In this document: positions 19,230 to 30,000 of the stretch, one piece after another
How positions within the stretch are numbered: position 1 is the first letter of the stretch
How the letters are laid out: every line of letters begins with the position of its first letter
Source: Niastella sp966211305
Lineage (GTDB): Bacteria; Bacteroidota; Bacteroidia; Chitinophagales; Chitinophagaceae
NCBI GenBank assembly: GCA_966211305.1
Contig: CBIHPC010000008.1
Location: 1-64,000 of the forward strand
Direction: 5' to 3'
Length of the DNA stretch: 64,000 bases
Translations under genes and position numbers: made by a program
The notes under the pieces: model-generated
What the model saw: the letters and a program-made list of their open reading frames with translations, nothing else
Told to the model about the DNA's origin: nothing
Databases searched by the model: none

Positions 19230-20573
19230 CTATTCGAAACCAACCCAGTCAATTTCAACCCTGTTGTTATCTTTCGACACAACAAACAGATTATGAAGCC
19301 CCGGCTCAAACTTCACCAGAGGAACTTTCACCGGTTGCCATTTGTTGCCGGCAGTAACCTGTACTTCGGCAAGTACCGGCCCTTCTCTATCATTTATGCG
19401 TATTTGTAAAGTGCCGCCGTTTGGCGACTGCACCCTTGCAGTAACCGATCTTAATTTCTTTTTTCCGAAATCAACATTATTATATTGAACCCAGGCTCCG
19501 GCGGCCTCTAATACCGTTTTCCAACCCTGAAACTTATGAGCGGTATCAAGAAAAGCGATCGAGACCCCCTTTTCAGCTATGGCACTGTACCGGTCTGTTT
19601 GTATCTGCGTGTTGGCTTTTGTTACCCCAATTCCGCGGTAAGTAGGAACAACTTTTTGAATAGTGCCATCTGCGTTAAAGAACAGGCTGTCGGCCCGTAT
19701 CGATCTGGCCTTGTCGAAAGTAGGGGAATAATCATTATGATGATAAAACAAATACCATTGATCTTTAAACTGTATAATAGAATGGTGATTTGTCCAGCAG
19801 CCGACTGGCGATTCATCCATTATAACACCGGTTATTTTAAAAGGGCCCAATGGGTTATTTCCTGTCGCATACTCGAGCCGTTCGGTTTTATTTTCTACAT
19901 GCGGGTAGGTCAAATAGTATATGCCATTCCGTTCGAACAGGTAAGGCCCTTCTTTCAATCCTTTGTTCGGCAGATCGCCCAATACCACGGGACCGGAAGC
20001 AAGCTCTACCATATTATCTTTCAACTTTGCGCCATAGATATTCCCCTGTGACCAGTACAGGTATGCCTGCCCATCCTTATCGATAAATACATTGGGATCG
20101 ATGCCGCGCACATTATCGATGGGCAAAGGCTGCGGAACGAACGGCCCTTCGGGTTTTTCGGCAATGGCCACCCCAATGGTGAACCCGCGGACCCTGCTGG
20201 TGTCTTTTGGCATAGTGGGGAAATAGAAATAATATTTTCCGTTCCGGTAAATGCAATCCGGCGCCCACATACTATAGCTGTCCGGTTTAACCCAGGGCAC
20301 ACTATTCTGTTGAACTATCATTCCATGATCTATCCATTCTGTGAGATCGGAAGAAGAGAACACATGGTAATCTTCCATACAAAACCAGCCAATGCGACCG
20401 CGGCCTTCTGTAGCCAGGATATCATGCGAAGGATATACGTATACCCTGTCGCCAAATACCCGGGCGGAAGGATCGGCGGTAAACTGGTCACGGACCAATG
20501 GATTTTGCGCATTCAGGCGGGTGGTAATAACAAGCAATGCATGCAGGCCCAGCATTATAATACGTTTGCGCAT
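19230..20573 (-). CDS. GH43 glycosidase with C-terminal CBM6
   Basis: This 447-residue protein has signal MRKRIIMLGLHALLVITTRLNA. The five-bladed propeller shows the GH43 catalytic triad in context: base Asp in ADPSARVFGDRVYVYPSHD near residue 36, pKa-tuning Asp in GIDPNVFIDKDGQAYLYW near 160, and acid Glu in LKEGPYLFERNGIYYLTY near 207. From about residue 325 a CBM6-type beta-sandwich follows (AAGAWVQYNNVDF, then LQIRINDREGPVLAEVQV and NRVEIDWVGF). GH43 enzymes of this layout act as beta-xylosidases or alpha-L-arabinofuranosidases on xylan side chains. It is the last gene of the GH3-GH51-CE1-GH43 operon. Confidence 0.92.
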   Translation of the reverse strand: MRKRIIMLGLHALLVITTRLNAQNPLVRDQFTADPSARVFGDRVYVYPSHDILATEGRGRIGWFCMEDYHVFSSSDLTEWIDHGMIVQQNSVPWVKPDSYSMWAPDCIYRNGKYYFYFPTMPKDTSRVRGFTIGVAIAEKPEGPFVPQPLPIDNVRGIDPNVFIDKDGQAYLYWSQGNIYGAKLKDNMVELASGPVVLGDLPNKGLKEGPYLFERNGIYYLTYPHVENKTERLEYATGNNPLGPFKITGVIMDESPVGCWTNHHSIIQFKDQWYLFYHHNDYSPTFDKARSIRADSLFFNADGTIQKVVPTYRGIGVTKANTQIQTDRYSAIAEKGVSIAFLDTAHKFQGWKTVLEAAGAWVQYNNVDFGKKKLRSVTARVQSPNGGTLQIRINDREGPVLAEVQVTAGNKWQPVKVPLVKFEPGLHNLFVVSKDNNRVEIDWVGFE

Positions 20574-20657
20574 AGATGAGTTATTTACTTTTTAAATCGT
20601 TCACGGCTGCCGATAAAAAAACAGGAAGCGCATAGATCGATCACCACTTTATTTTGA

Positions 20658-22580
20658 TCACCGGAACAGCTCCTGTGCAAAATTGTACAGGTTATTTCGC
20701 CATACCGGCCAGGTATGGCCGCCTGGGTATTCGCTGTACTGGTATTTGATATTCATTTCATCGAATTTCGAAAGCATGATCTTACAATTGTTGTAAGCAA
20801 TATCTTCCTTTCCGCCCATGGCGATCCACAAGCGTTTCAGGTTGTTGTTGATGGTTGCCGCATTGCTTTTCATGAATTCATATTGTGGTGCGGATAGCGC
20901 AGCGTTATTTGACCACCAGCCCGAGCTGAACACTCCCAGGTAAGCAAACTGCTGTGTGTTTTTAATACCGGCATATAATGTTTGCAAACCTCCCATGGAC
21001 AGACCGGCAAGCGCCCTGTTCCCCGCATCCGCAGCTGCCCGGTAATTATTTTCTACAAATGGAATTACATGCTGTTTAAGATCATTTTCAAATGTTCTTA
21101 AAGCCTGTTCATTGAATCCGGCGATGCCGGTGCTGAAGTTGCCATCCATCATAACGATCAGCATGGGTTTTGCTTTTTTTTCAGCAATCAGGTTATCGAG
21201 GATGATATCGGTTCGCCCCTGCCTTACCCAACCGCTTTCATCTTCGCCACCGCCATGCAACAGATACAACACAGGATATTTTTCATTGGTATTTACATCA
21301 TAACCGGGCGGGGTATATATGAATATGCGCCGCCATGAGTTGGTAACGTTAGAATAGTATCTTTTTATTCTTACGTCGCCATGCGGTATATCCTTTAAAG
21401 CATAATAGCCTCCGCCGCGAAAAGGAATTTCAATACCGCTTGCCATGCGGCCCATGCCATAGAAAGTTTCGCTGGCTGGATCCGCTACCGCAACACCATC
21501 GATCAGCAAAGAATAATAATGAAAACCTTCGCTTACAGAGTCGGTAGTAACTTTCCAGTATCCGCCGGTATCCTTTATCATGTCGTACTTTTTTACCAGG
21601 TCTATCTGCATTTTTTGCGCATTTGGCGCTTTGGTGCGGAAAACAACCCGGTTATCGGGCAGGATTTGCGGATAAGCCGCCGATCGTACATTTGTTGATG
21701 CCGGTGAGCCCAAAATCGTATATTTCATAAAGGTGGAGCTGTCGACCGGTTTAAACAGGAATTGGGAGAACATGTACAGGCCGTTCTTCCAAACCTTAAA
21801 ATCATGTACGCCGGGTTCAATATAATAGATGTGAGGCACACCATGTTCATACAGGTAATCGTGTGTACGTTTGCTGAATGCGATCAGCCTGTCGTTATCG
21901 CCGCAGGAGATCCATAACAGTTTGAGTTGTTTTTTTGCCGCTTCAGGATCAGGCACCAGTTCTTCCGGCTTTTTAGTGTTTGGGGCGGAGGAAAAACCAC
22001 CCACCCAGGCAAACTTATCCAAATTGCCGAGGCCGAAGTTCAGCGCTTGTCCGCCGCCCATCGAAAGCCCGGCTATGGCGCGGTGCTCCCTGTCGGTAAG
22101 TACCGGGTATTTTTTTTCAATAAAGGGAATGAGATCGTTCAGCAGGTCTTTTTCAAAATTGGCGAATGCCTGTACTTTATCGGGCGCCATGATATTACCC
22201 GTGGCACGATCGTCTTTCATGGCCCGGCCGTTAGGCATCACCACTATCATTGGCTCAATTTTACCCGATGCATACAGGTTATCGAGGATCACCTGTGGCC
22301 TTCCCCCTCTCAGCCATTCCTTTTCATCGCCGCCTATGCCATGCAGCAGGTATAAAACCGGGTACTTCTTCTTTTTTGAAAAACCCGGCGGGGTATAGAT
22401 GAGCGCTCTTCTCGTTACGCCAACTGTTTTCGAATTATAACCTATGGTATCGATCTTCCCCTGCGGAATGCCGGTGCGCAGTGAATCGAAACCGGCCGGT
22501 GCCTGTTTCTCCGGTTCCTGTGCATGTACCCACATAGTATTCAAGAAGAAGAAGACTATGGCAAACAATAACTGTTTCAT
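20658..22580 (-). CDS. Double CE1-type (feruloyl/acetyl xylan) esterase
   Basis: This 640-residue secreted protein (signal MKQLLFAIVFFFLNTMWVHA) has two alpha/beta-hydrolase domains of the CE1/esterase-D type. The first has YPVLYLLHGIGGDEKEWL, nucleophile GLSMGGGQA near residue 171, and acid and base in CGDNDR and GVHDFKVW. A linking E-set/CBM48-like module covers about residues 275-375. The second hydrolase has YPVLYLLHGGGEDESGWV, GLSMGGLQT near 526, GGKED and GGHTWPVW. Both triads appear complete. Such domains release ferulate or acetate from arabinoxylan. It sits between GH51 and GH43, matching arabinoxylan debranching. Whether the two domains differ in specificity cannot be read from sequence. 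Confidence 0.9.
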   Translation of the reverse strand: MKQLLFAIVFFFLNTMWVHAQEPEKQAPAGFDSLRTGIPQGKIDTIGYNSKTVGVTRRALIYTPPGFSKKKKYPVLYLLHGIGGDEKEWLRGGRPQVILDNLYASGKIEPMIVVMPNGRAMKDDRATGNIMAPDKVQAFANFEKDLLNDLIPFIEKKYPVLTDREHRAIAGLSMGGGQALNFGLGNLDKFAWVGGFSSAPNTKKPEELVPDPEAAKKQLKLLWISCGDNDRLIAFSKRTHDYLYEHGVPHIYYIEPGVHDFKVWKNGLYMFSQFLFKPVDSSTFMKYTILGSPASTNVRSAAYPQILPDNRVVFRTKAPNAQKMQIDLVKKYDMIKDTGGYWKVTTDSVSEGFHYYSLLIDGVAVADPASETFYGMGRMASGIEIPFRGGGYYALKDIPHGDVRIKRYYSNVTNSWRRIFIYTPPGYDVNTNEKYPVLYLLHGGGEDESGWVRQGRTDIILDNLIAEKKAKPMLIVMMDGNFSTGIAGFNEQALRTFENDLKQHVIPFVENNYRAAADAGNRALAGLSMGGLQTLYAGIKNTQQFAYLGVFSSGWWSNNAALSAPQYEFMKSNAATINNNLKRLWIAMGGKEDIAYNNCKIMLSKFDEMNIKYQYSEYPGGHTWPVWRNNLYNFAQELFR

Positions 22581-22614
22581 ATATCCTGATATTTTATACT
22601 TATGACTAAACGGC

Positions 22615-24147
22615 TTATTCAGGTATCACGCCCATTTTTAACTGCGTAAAGGAATGCGGCGGGAATGTATAGGTAAACTGTTTTCCCTTTGCATCCATCA
22701 CTTTTTTAACGGGAACATACTGATCCTGTTTATCGAATTCATATACTTCGTTCAATGAAGCTCCGGCAATAAGGCTGGCTTCGGTTTTGCCGGTAAAGCT
22801 GCCGGTTACAGGTACGATACCGGCGGTAATCGCCTTTTCTTTGTGCCGGTTCACCACATTGACGTAAATAGTGTTTGTTTCTTTCGACCAGGTGGTGGTA
22901 ACATCCAGATAAGGAATGTCGTTGAATTTCGGCGTATTGAATTTTTCGCAGGAAACATAGGTATCTACCGATGTTCCGCGGCAATTATTTGAAAACGCCT
23001 TGAAAATATAGAATAAAGGTGTTTTGAACGTTCCCTTTTTGTTGTCGTTTGCCAGTAACGAAGTGAGCAGGGTAAAATTCGCCATCTTAACTACGTCGGC
23101 ATGGCGTAGAAATGAATTAAAACATTGCGCAACAGGAAGAACAGATAATGTATTTCTCGACATAAGCCCCCACTCGTCTACCGTAATATAAATCGGTTTT
23201 TTGAGGCCGTTCTTTACGCGCGCAGTTTCTATCTGAGCTGCCGGTATTTTTATCTTTTCTTCAAAATCCATCGCGCTTTGCCCGATATAATTATAATAAT
23301 CATCTGATCTTTCCCAGTACCGGTGGATAGATAAATAATCGATCTTATCGCCCAGTCCCTCCAATATTTTCCGGTTCCAGTCGACCCATATTCCCGTAGG
23401 TTCATACCAGGAAGAACCGGCGGCCACCAGTTTGATTGTGCTGTCAACCGACTTCATGGCTTTGGCTGCTTCCCGGCCGATTTTTACGTAATCTTCTGCC
23501 GTTTTGTAACCAAGTTCCCAGGGATAGCCGTCCACTTCATTACCGAGGTCCCAGATCTTAACATTGTATGGTTCACTGTGCCCGTTTCTGGCGCGCAGGT
23601 CTGAGTAGTACGTTCCCTTTGGATAGTTGCAGTATTCAAGCCAGTAAACGGCATCCTTTATATCGCCCAGACCGAGGTTCACACACACGACGTTTTCACT
23701 GCCTATCGCTTTATTCAGTGCGAACCACTCATCGGTACCTACATGATTATTGTCTATACCGCCCCATGCAAGATTGATGCGCGCCGGACGTTGTGACCTG
23801 GCACCGATGCCGTCCTGCCAGTTATAGCCCATTAAAAAATTCCCACCCGGCCAGCGCATATTGGTGATCTTTAATTCCTTCATGGCTTCAATATAGTTTT
23901 TCTTAAATCCATTCTCATCGGCCAGTGGCGAAGCGGGATCGTATAAGGTCCCATACAGCGTATTGAACTGCACAGAATCGGGCAAACCGAATCTTCTTCC
24001 GTTAAACTGTATCGGTTCCATAAATACCCCATAGATACCGGGATCGATTTCGCCTATGTTTCTTTCTATATTTATTTTAATGGTGGCTTCCTGTGCAGGA
24101 AGCAGGTAAGGCAGAAAGATCAATAATCCTAAAAGTCGTTTTTTCAT
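22615..24147 (-). CDS. GH51 alpha-L-arabinofuranosidase
   Basis: This 510-residue protein has signal MKKRLLGLLIFLPYLLPA. It shows the GH51 pattern: an N-terminal IDPGIYGVFMEPIQFNGRR, TNMRWPGGNFLMGYNWQDGI, acid/base Glu in WDLGNEVDGYPWELG near residue 201, and nucleophile Glu in ITVDEWGLMSR near 324. The C-terminal beta-sandwich ends YTFPPHSFTQLKMG. GH51 enzymes remove terminal alpha-L-arabinofuranose from arabinoxylan or arabinan. The predicted signal suggests periplasmic or surface action. It lies 23 bp after the GH3 gene and 34 bp before the double esterase, so all are probably cotranscribed. Confidence 0.94.
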   Translation of the reverse strand: MKKRLLGLLIFLPYLLPAQEATIKINIERNIGEIDPGIYGVFMEPIQFNGRRFGLPDSVQFNTLYGTLYDPASPLADENGFKKNYIEAMKELKITNMRWPGGNFLMGYNWQDGIGARSQRPARINLAWGGIDNNHVGTDEWFALNKAIGSENVVCVNLGLGDIKDAVYWLEYCNYPKGTYYSDLRARNGHSEPYNVKIWDLGNEVDGYPWELGYKTAEDYVKIGREAAKAMKSVDSTIKLVAAGSSWYEPTGIWVDWNRKILEGLGDKIDYLSIHRYWERSDDYYNYIGQSAMDFEEKIKIPAAQIETARVKNGLKKPIYITVDEWGLMSRNTLSVLPVAQCFNSFLRHADVVKMANFTLLTSLLANDNKKGTFKTPLFYIFKAFSNNCRGTSVDTYVSCEKFNTPKFNDIPYLDVTTTWSKETNTIYVNVVNRHKEKAITAGIVPVTGSFTGKTEASLIAGASLNEVYEFDKQDQYVPVKKVMDAKGKQFTYTFPPHSFTQLKMGVIPE

Positions 24148-24170
24148 TTGAGATAGGTTATGATTGTGTG

Positions 24171-26855
24171 TTACTTAATAGCCACCTTCACCAATTTCAG
24201 GTCTTTTGCTGCAGAACTGTTTCCATATAATATTTCATATTCGCCCGCTGCCACCGTCATTTTACCGTAATTGCTATCAAAGAACTCAAACGCGGAAGGC
24301 GGCAGGCTGACAACAGCGGTGGTGGTTTTGCCGGCAGCTATTGTCACTCTTGTAAAACCCCGTAAAGTTTTCAGCGGACCGTCGCTATCGCCCACTTTCC
24401 GCACATATACCTGTAAAATTTCCGTTCCGTTGCGTTTGCCAGTATTCGTTATGGGTACGGAAAGCCCGATACTTTCGTTGTTGCGGATTTCCGATTTGCT
24501 AAGTTGTGCATTTCCTATAGAGAAAGTGGTGTAACTTAATCCAAACCCAAACTGAAAAAGCGGATCGGCCATGTAACGGTATGTTCTGCCTTTCATGGAA
24601 TAATCTTCAAAATCGGCCAGTTGCGTGGTATCCCTGTAAAAAGTAACCGGTAGTTTACCCGAAGGGTTGTAGTCGCCGAACAATACATCGGCAATTGCCT
24701 GCCCGCCCGATTCTCCGCCGTACCAGGCCTGCAGAATGGCATCGCAGGTTTCAGTTTCCGGCACCATTCCGATGGCCGAGCCGGAGCAGTTGACAAAGAT
24801 CAGTTTTTTCCCTGCCGCCTTCAGTGCTTTTAAACAATTGCGTTGTACTTCGGGCAATTGAATATCGGTACGATCGCCGCCTTTAAAACCCGGATAGGAG
24901 ACCGGCATTTCTTCTCCTTCCAGCAATGTGGAAAGGCCGCCGGCAAAAATTACCACCTCAATGCCTTTGAGTTTATTGATGAGGCCGCTAAAATCAACAT
25001 CCACTTCCCTGCCAAAATCAAGTTCAATATTCGCCTGCCAGTTGTTCAATTGGGCAAAACGCACTTCTATTTTATATTTCTTACCACGCTCTACCTTGTA
25101 GGGAATCCTTGAAAGCAATGTGCGCCAGTTATTCGTTCTGTTCACCAATGTTCCGTTTACATACAATTGCATGGATCCTGTTGCCCCGCATTTAAAAACA
25201 ATTTCCTCCGTTTGGGCAGCGGCGAATTCCGTTTCATACAATGCCGAAAAGTTTTCCAGTTGAACACCGGATGCAAATTCATGCTGACCGGCGGTGGTTA
25301 ATTTTAACGGATTGGTTATCTGTTCCGTAATAACAGGTTCGCCTTTCCGCTCGCGATTGTTCCAATAGGTGGCTTTGAAGCCTTTTTTACCGTCGATGGA
25401 ACATTGTGAAAAATAGCTTTGCGTTACTTTATTCTCAACCAGGTCGCAGCCCTTATCATACAATACACTGCCGGCCCGCATTTTGCTCCGCAGGCCATGG
25501 AGGATGTTGATCGTTCTTACCGGTTTCCCATTGTAATTTCCCCAAAGCATAGGATCATTGTCGGCATTTGGACCTATTACAGCTATTTTTTTTATGTTTC
25601 TTTTTAAAGGAAGGATATTATTCCTGTTCTGCAGCAGGGTCATCGATTCAAGCGCCATATCAAGGGCCAGTTTTCTGTGCGCTTCATTATTGACGACAGC
25701 CATCGGGATGTTAGCCCAGGGAACCAATGCATCCTCATCCAGATCGCCCAGGTCGAATCGCCCGATCAACACCCGTAGCAGGTGTTTGTCGATCTCCTGT
25801 TCGGTGATGAGGCCTCGTGAAACCGCTTCCGGCAGGCTTTTGTAGGCATAACCTTCCCACACACATTCCACGTCGGTACCGGCCAAAGCACCTTTGGCGG
25901 AAGCATGTACCGCGTCTGATGACACTTTATGGCTGGTATAAAAATCAGTGATGGCGCCACAATCGGAAACAACTACATGTTTAAAGCCCCAGCTTTCGCG
26001 CAGGATGGTTTGCAGTAACCGGTTGTTGCCGCAACAGGGCTCATCATCCAATCGCTGGTAAGCGCACATCACCTGGCGCACGTCGGCATCGATCACCAGC
26101 GATTTAAAGGCCGGCAAATACGTTTCATACAGATCCCGCGGCTTTACCTGGTACAGGTTTAACGTATGCCTGCTCCATTCGGGGCCTGAATGCACGGCAT
26201 AATGTTTTGCGCAGGCAAGTAACTTGCGGTATCTTGAACCGGCAGGCCCCTGTAACCCTTTTACTACGGCTACCCCCATACGTGAAGTAAGGTATGGATC
26301 TTCGCCATAGGTTTCCTGGCCACGCCCCCACCGGGGATCACGGAAAATATTTACATTGGGGGTCCAAACCGACAAACTGAGGAAGCGCCGGTTTTCCTTC
26401 CCATTCCTTAACGCTTCATGATATTTTGCCCGCACTTCATCAGAAGTGGCATCAAACACCCTGTACACGAGCGAATCGTCGAACGACGCCGCCATACCAA
26501 CAGGTTCGGGAAATACGGTAACATTATCATTATTCGCCAGGCCATGCAAGGCCTCGCTCCACCAGTTGAATTTTTTTATGCCCAGCCGGGGAATGGCCGG
26601 CGACTGATCAAATAACAGCGATGCTTTTTCTTCCAGTGTCAGCCGTGAGATGAGGTCTTTTGCTCTTTCTTCAGATCCCAGGTTCGGATTCTGGTAAGGC
26701 AGTTTTTGCGCAATGGCGGAAGTTGAAAATAAAAAAAACAGGAAAAAGACGGAGAAATGTACAAATTGGGGAATTCCGGATTTGAACGCCGCCCGTTTTT
26801 TCCGGGACCAAATGGCTTGTTCTTTCCCTGCAATAAAAAGGATGTCATTTCGCAT
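24171..26855 (-). CDS. GH3 beta-xylosidase/beta-glucosidase with PA14 insertion
   Basis: The open frame reaches 26957; an ATG near 26855 precedes a basic stretch and the hydrophobic segment FVHFSVFFLFFLFSTSAIAQ, giving about 894 residues. The GH3 barrel begins ERAKDLISRLTLEEKASLL. It has WTPNVNIFRDPRWGRGQETY, ACAKHYAVHSGPEWSRH, and nucleophile Asp in HVVVSDCGAITDFY near residue 297. After the sandwich domain start (NILPLKRNIKKIAVIGPNAD) a PA14 module is inserted (FKATYWNNRERKGEPV to NWQANIELDFG). A C-terminal FN3-like domain follows. PA14-bearing GH3 proteins of this type are often beta-xylosidases. It is the first gene of the xylan debranching operon, facing the regulator gene. Confidence 0.92.
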   Translation of the reverse strand: MRNDILFIAGKEQAIWSRKKRAAFKSGIPQFVHFSVFFLFFLFSTSAIAQKLPYQNPNLGSEERAKDLISRLTLEEKASLLFDQSPAIPRLGIKKFNWWSEALHGLANNDNVTVFPEPVGMAASFDDSLVYRVFDATSDEVRAKYHEALRNGKENRRFLSLSVWTPNVNIFRDPRWGRGQETYGEDPYLTSRMGVAVVKGLQGPAGSRYRKLLACAKHYAVHSGPEWSRHTLNLYQVKPRDLYETYLPAFKSLVIDADVRQVMCAYQRLDDEPCCGNNRLLQTILRESWGFKHVVVSDCGAITDFYTSHKVSSDAVHASAKGALAGTDVECVWEGYAYKSLPEAVSRGLITEQEIDKHLLRVLIGRFDLGDLDEDALVPWANIPMAVVNNEAHRKLALDMALESMTLLQNRNNILPLKRNIKKIAVIGPNADNDPMLWGNYNGKPVRTINILHGLRSKMRAGSVLYDKGCDLVENKVTQSYFSQCSIDGKKGFKATYWNNRERKGEPVITEQITNPLKLTTAGQHEFASGVQLENFSALYETEFAAAQTEEIVFKCGATGSMQLYVNGTLVNRTNNWRTLLSRIPYKVERGKKYKIEVRFAQLNNWQANIELDFGREVDVDFSGLINKLKGIEVVIFAGGLSTLLEGEEMPVSYPGFKGGDRTDIQLPEVQRNCLKALKAAGKKLIFVNCSGSAIGMVPETETCDAILQAWYGGESGGQAIADVLFGDYNPSGKLPVTFYRDTTQLADFEDYSMKGRTYRYMADPLFQFGFGLSYTTFSIGNAQLSKSEIRNNESIGLSVPITNTGKRNGTEILQVYVRKVGDSDGPLKTLRGFTRVTIAAGKTTTAVVSLPPSAFEFFDSNYGKMTVAAGEYEILYGNSSAAKDLKLVKVAIK

Positions 26856-27031
26856 AGCAGCATCGTATTGGCTAAAAATTTTTGTACGGAAATCAAAAAG
26901 GTCAGTCGTACATTTAATAACAAAAATAGCCGGGCGTCCAATCGCGGCATGGGCCATTTGTGCGAAAGACTAGCTATTTTGTTCGATCAGGACACCATAA
27001 TTATATAACTGCTTAAATAACGATTGCCAAC
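26856..27031. promoter_or_regulatory. Divergent promoter region between GH3 operon and its regulator
   Basis: About 175 bp separate the GH3 start from the divergent hybrid two-component gene, so both promoters and probably the regulator's binding site lie here. The stretch is A+T rich. An imperfect inverted pair, GTACGG and CGTAC, around 26884-26910 was noticed, but no repeat as clear as the PUL 2 operator is present. Confidence 0.4.
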
Positions 27032-30000
27032 ATGCTGAAATATATTTATATATTTTGGGGTTCCTTATTAATAACTTACCTCAATACCCGGGCACAAACC
27101 GGGCCTGTCAATTTCACTTCCCTGTCTACCCGCGACGGTTTGTTGTCTAATTCGGTAAATACTATCATAAAAGACCGTTATGGGCTCATGTGGTTTGGCA
27201 CAGACGACGGGCTTGAAAAATATGATGGAACGAATTTTACCGCGTACCGTTACCAGCCGGGCGATACCACCAGCCTGCGCACCAATGAAGTGCTGGCATT
27301 ACATGAGGACAGGTTGGGTAACCTGTGGGTTGGCACCAGCGGCGGCGGGCTCAGCCTGTACGACCGTAAAAATGATAAATTTTTACATTACCCGGTAAAA
27401 ACCGGAACGGCTACGCTTTCAGGCAGCGACGTCATCAGGGGAATTTGCAGCGACTACCGCGGAAAAATATGGATCGCTCAATACGAAGGATTGTTCATGC
27501 TTGACCCGGAAACCCAATCGATCTCAAAACACCTGCTGCGCGATGCGGCCGGCCGGCCGGTAAAAACCACCCTTTTAACTATTTATGAAGACAGTAAACA
27601 ACGTTTGTGGATAGCAACCGACAACGGGCTTTTCCTTTACAATATCAGGTTGAACAGTTTCAGGTTGTATGAAAATGACAAAACAGATGAATACAGCCTT
27701 CAGGTGAACAAGATACGAGCGGTTACGGAAGACAAATGGGGTAATATATGGGTAGGCACTTCAACCGGGTTAAGCAGGCTGAAACCCGATGGATCGGGCT
27801 TTATTCATTACAGTTATTTAAACGGCAATGAGATCAACAGCATAGCCGCCGACGACCAGGGTTTATTATGGATTGGCAGTTTCAGCGGTTTGTACGTTTA
27901 TAATATCGAGGCCGGAACGTTCTCGGTTTATACCCATGAAAATGGCAATCATCAAAGTTTAAGCAACAAACTGGTGCGGTGTATCTTTATCGATAAACAG
28001 GGCATCTACTGGTTTGGCACTTTCCAGGGCGGCATTTGCAAGTATGACAAAAATCTTAATTTATTCAACCTCACGTTAAGCAGCAGCTTTCAGGAGAACC
28101 GGCCTGACATCGCCGTTATAACAGCCATGGCCGAAAACAAAAGCGGCGCTGTGTTATTGGGAACGAATGGCAATGGGTTGTATGAGTTCGACCGCCGGAA
28201 AAATAAGGTTTACCCGGTTAACCTTTCACTGAAAAATGTACCGGCCGGTACGCTCACGGTACTCGCCCTGCAGCGCACCCGAAACAATAAAGTATATATA
28301 GGTACGTATGCACACGGCGTGATCATCGCCGACCAGCAAACCGGCGCCTGTAAACAACTGGTAAAAGGAAACGGCATAAACGGCCTTACCGGTAATGACA
28401 TTTTCTGTTTGTTTGAAGACAGCAAGGGATATATCTGGGCAGGCACCAATGGAGACGGCATCACTGTATTGAACAATGACCGGGTAATTGCGCGGTATTC
28501 TCCCCTGCCTGCCGGGAACGGCGCGGTGACGTTGCCTATCAATGGCTATATACGGGCTATTGCAGAAGATGCCGGGGGCAATATATGGATAGGCACCCAT
28601 GGCGGCGGTATCGCTGTTTTCGAGCCCGCTACCGGAAAGTGGACCATCTATACGCAGGAAAACAGCCAGTTGCCGGGCAATAAGATCCAATGTCTTCACC
28701 GCGACCGAAAAGGGAAAATGTGGATCGGTACTTTCAGTGGTTTGGCCGCTTTTGAAGCCGGTAAGCACCTGTTCACCCCCTATTCAGAAAAAGACGGTTT
28801 GCAAAACAGCATGGTGTACCAGATCGTAGAAGATGCAACAGGCAGGCTATGGCTCTCTACCAATACCGGTATAACGCAATTCGACACAGATACAAAGCGT
28901 TTCCGGAACTTCACGCATCTGAATGGCCTTCAAAATTCAAATTATATCAGGGGTGCTGGTTGCAGGTTAGCAGACGGAGAACTGCTTTTCAGCGGCCTGG
29001 AAGGCTTCAATCATTTTTATCCCGGCAGGCTTACCGTTAATAGAAATGTGCCGCAGGTTATTTTAACCGATCTGAAGATCTCCAATAAACCGGTTGCTGC
29101 CGGTAACGATGCGCCAATCAAAGAACATATATCGGTTGCCGATGAAATACGCCTGAATTACAAACAAAATTTTGCGTTGAGCTTTGTAGCGCTTAACTAT
29201 ACAATACCGAGGCAGAACCATTACGCTTACAAACTCGATGGTTTTGACAAAGACTGGAACTATGTAGGCACGGCCAGCCAGGCCTCCTATACCAACCTCG
29301 ATCCCGGTGAATATATCTTCCGGGTAAAAGCCAGTAACAACGATGGCATATGGAGCACAAAAGACACGATCATAAAAATATATGTGAAACCTCCCTTCTG
29401 GCGTACCACCTATGCCTATATATTCTATGTGCTCGCGATCGGCGGCCTGCTTCTTTACAGCAGGCACAAAGGCATTTCAAGAATAAGAAAGAAGTTTGCA
29501 CTGGAACAGGAGCGGCGTGAAGTTAAACGCGTACAGGAGCTGGACCGTATGAAGCTGAAATTCCTTACCAACCTCAGCCATGATTTCAGAACGCCCATCT
29601 CGTTGATCATGGGGCCGGTTGACCAGCTGATCGAAGATGAGGCTACTACCGGCAGGCTCGATAAACTGAATATGATCAGGCGTAATGCAAGAAGGCTGCT
29701 GAACCTTGTAAACCAGCTGCTCGACTTCAGGAAGATGGAAGAGCATGAATTGAAATTACAGTTATCGAAAGGCGAGTTTGTATCCTTTTTAAAGGAAGTG
29801 ACTGATTCATTCAGGGATATGTCGGAAAGAAAACACATCAGCTTCACTTTCAAAAGCTGTATCGATCGGCTGGATGCTTTTTTTGACCGCGACAAAATTG
29901 AACGCATTCTTTTCAATTTATTATCAAATGCATTCAAGTTCACCCTCGAGGGCGGCCATATTACCGTGGATCTGCAAAAAGCTGAAAGTTCAGATGACCA

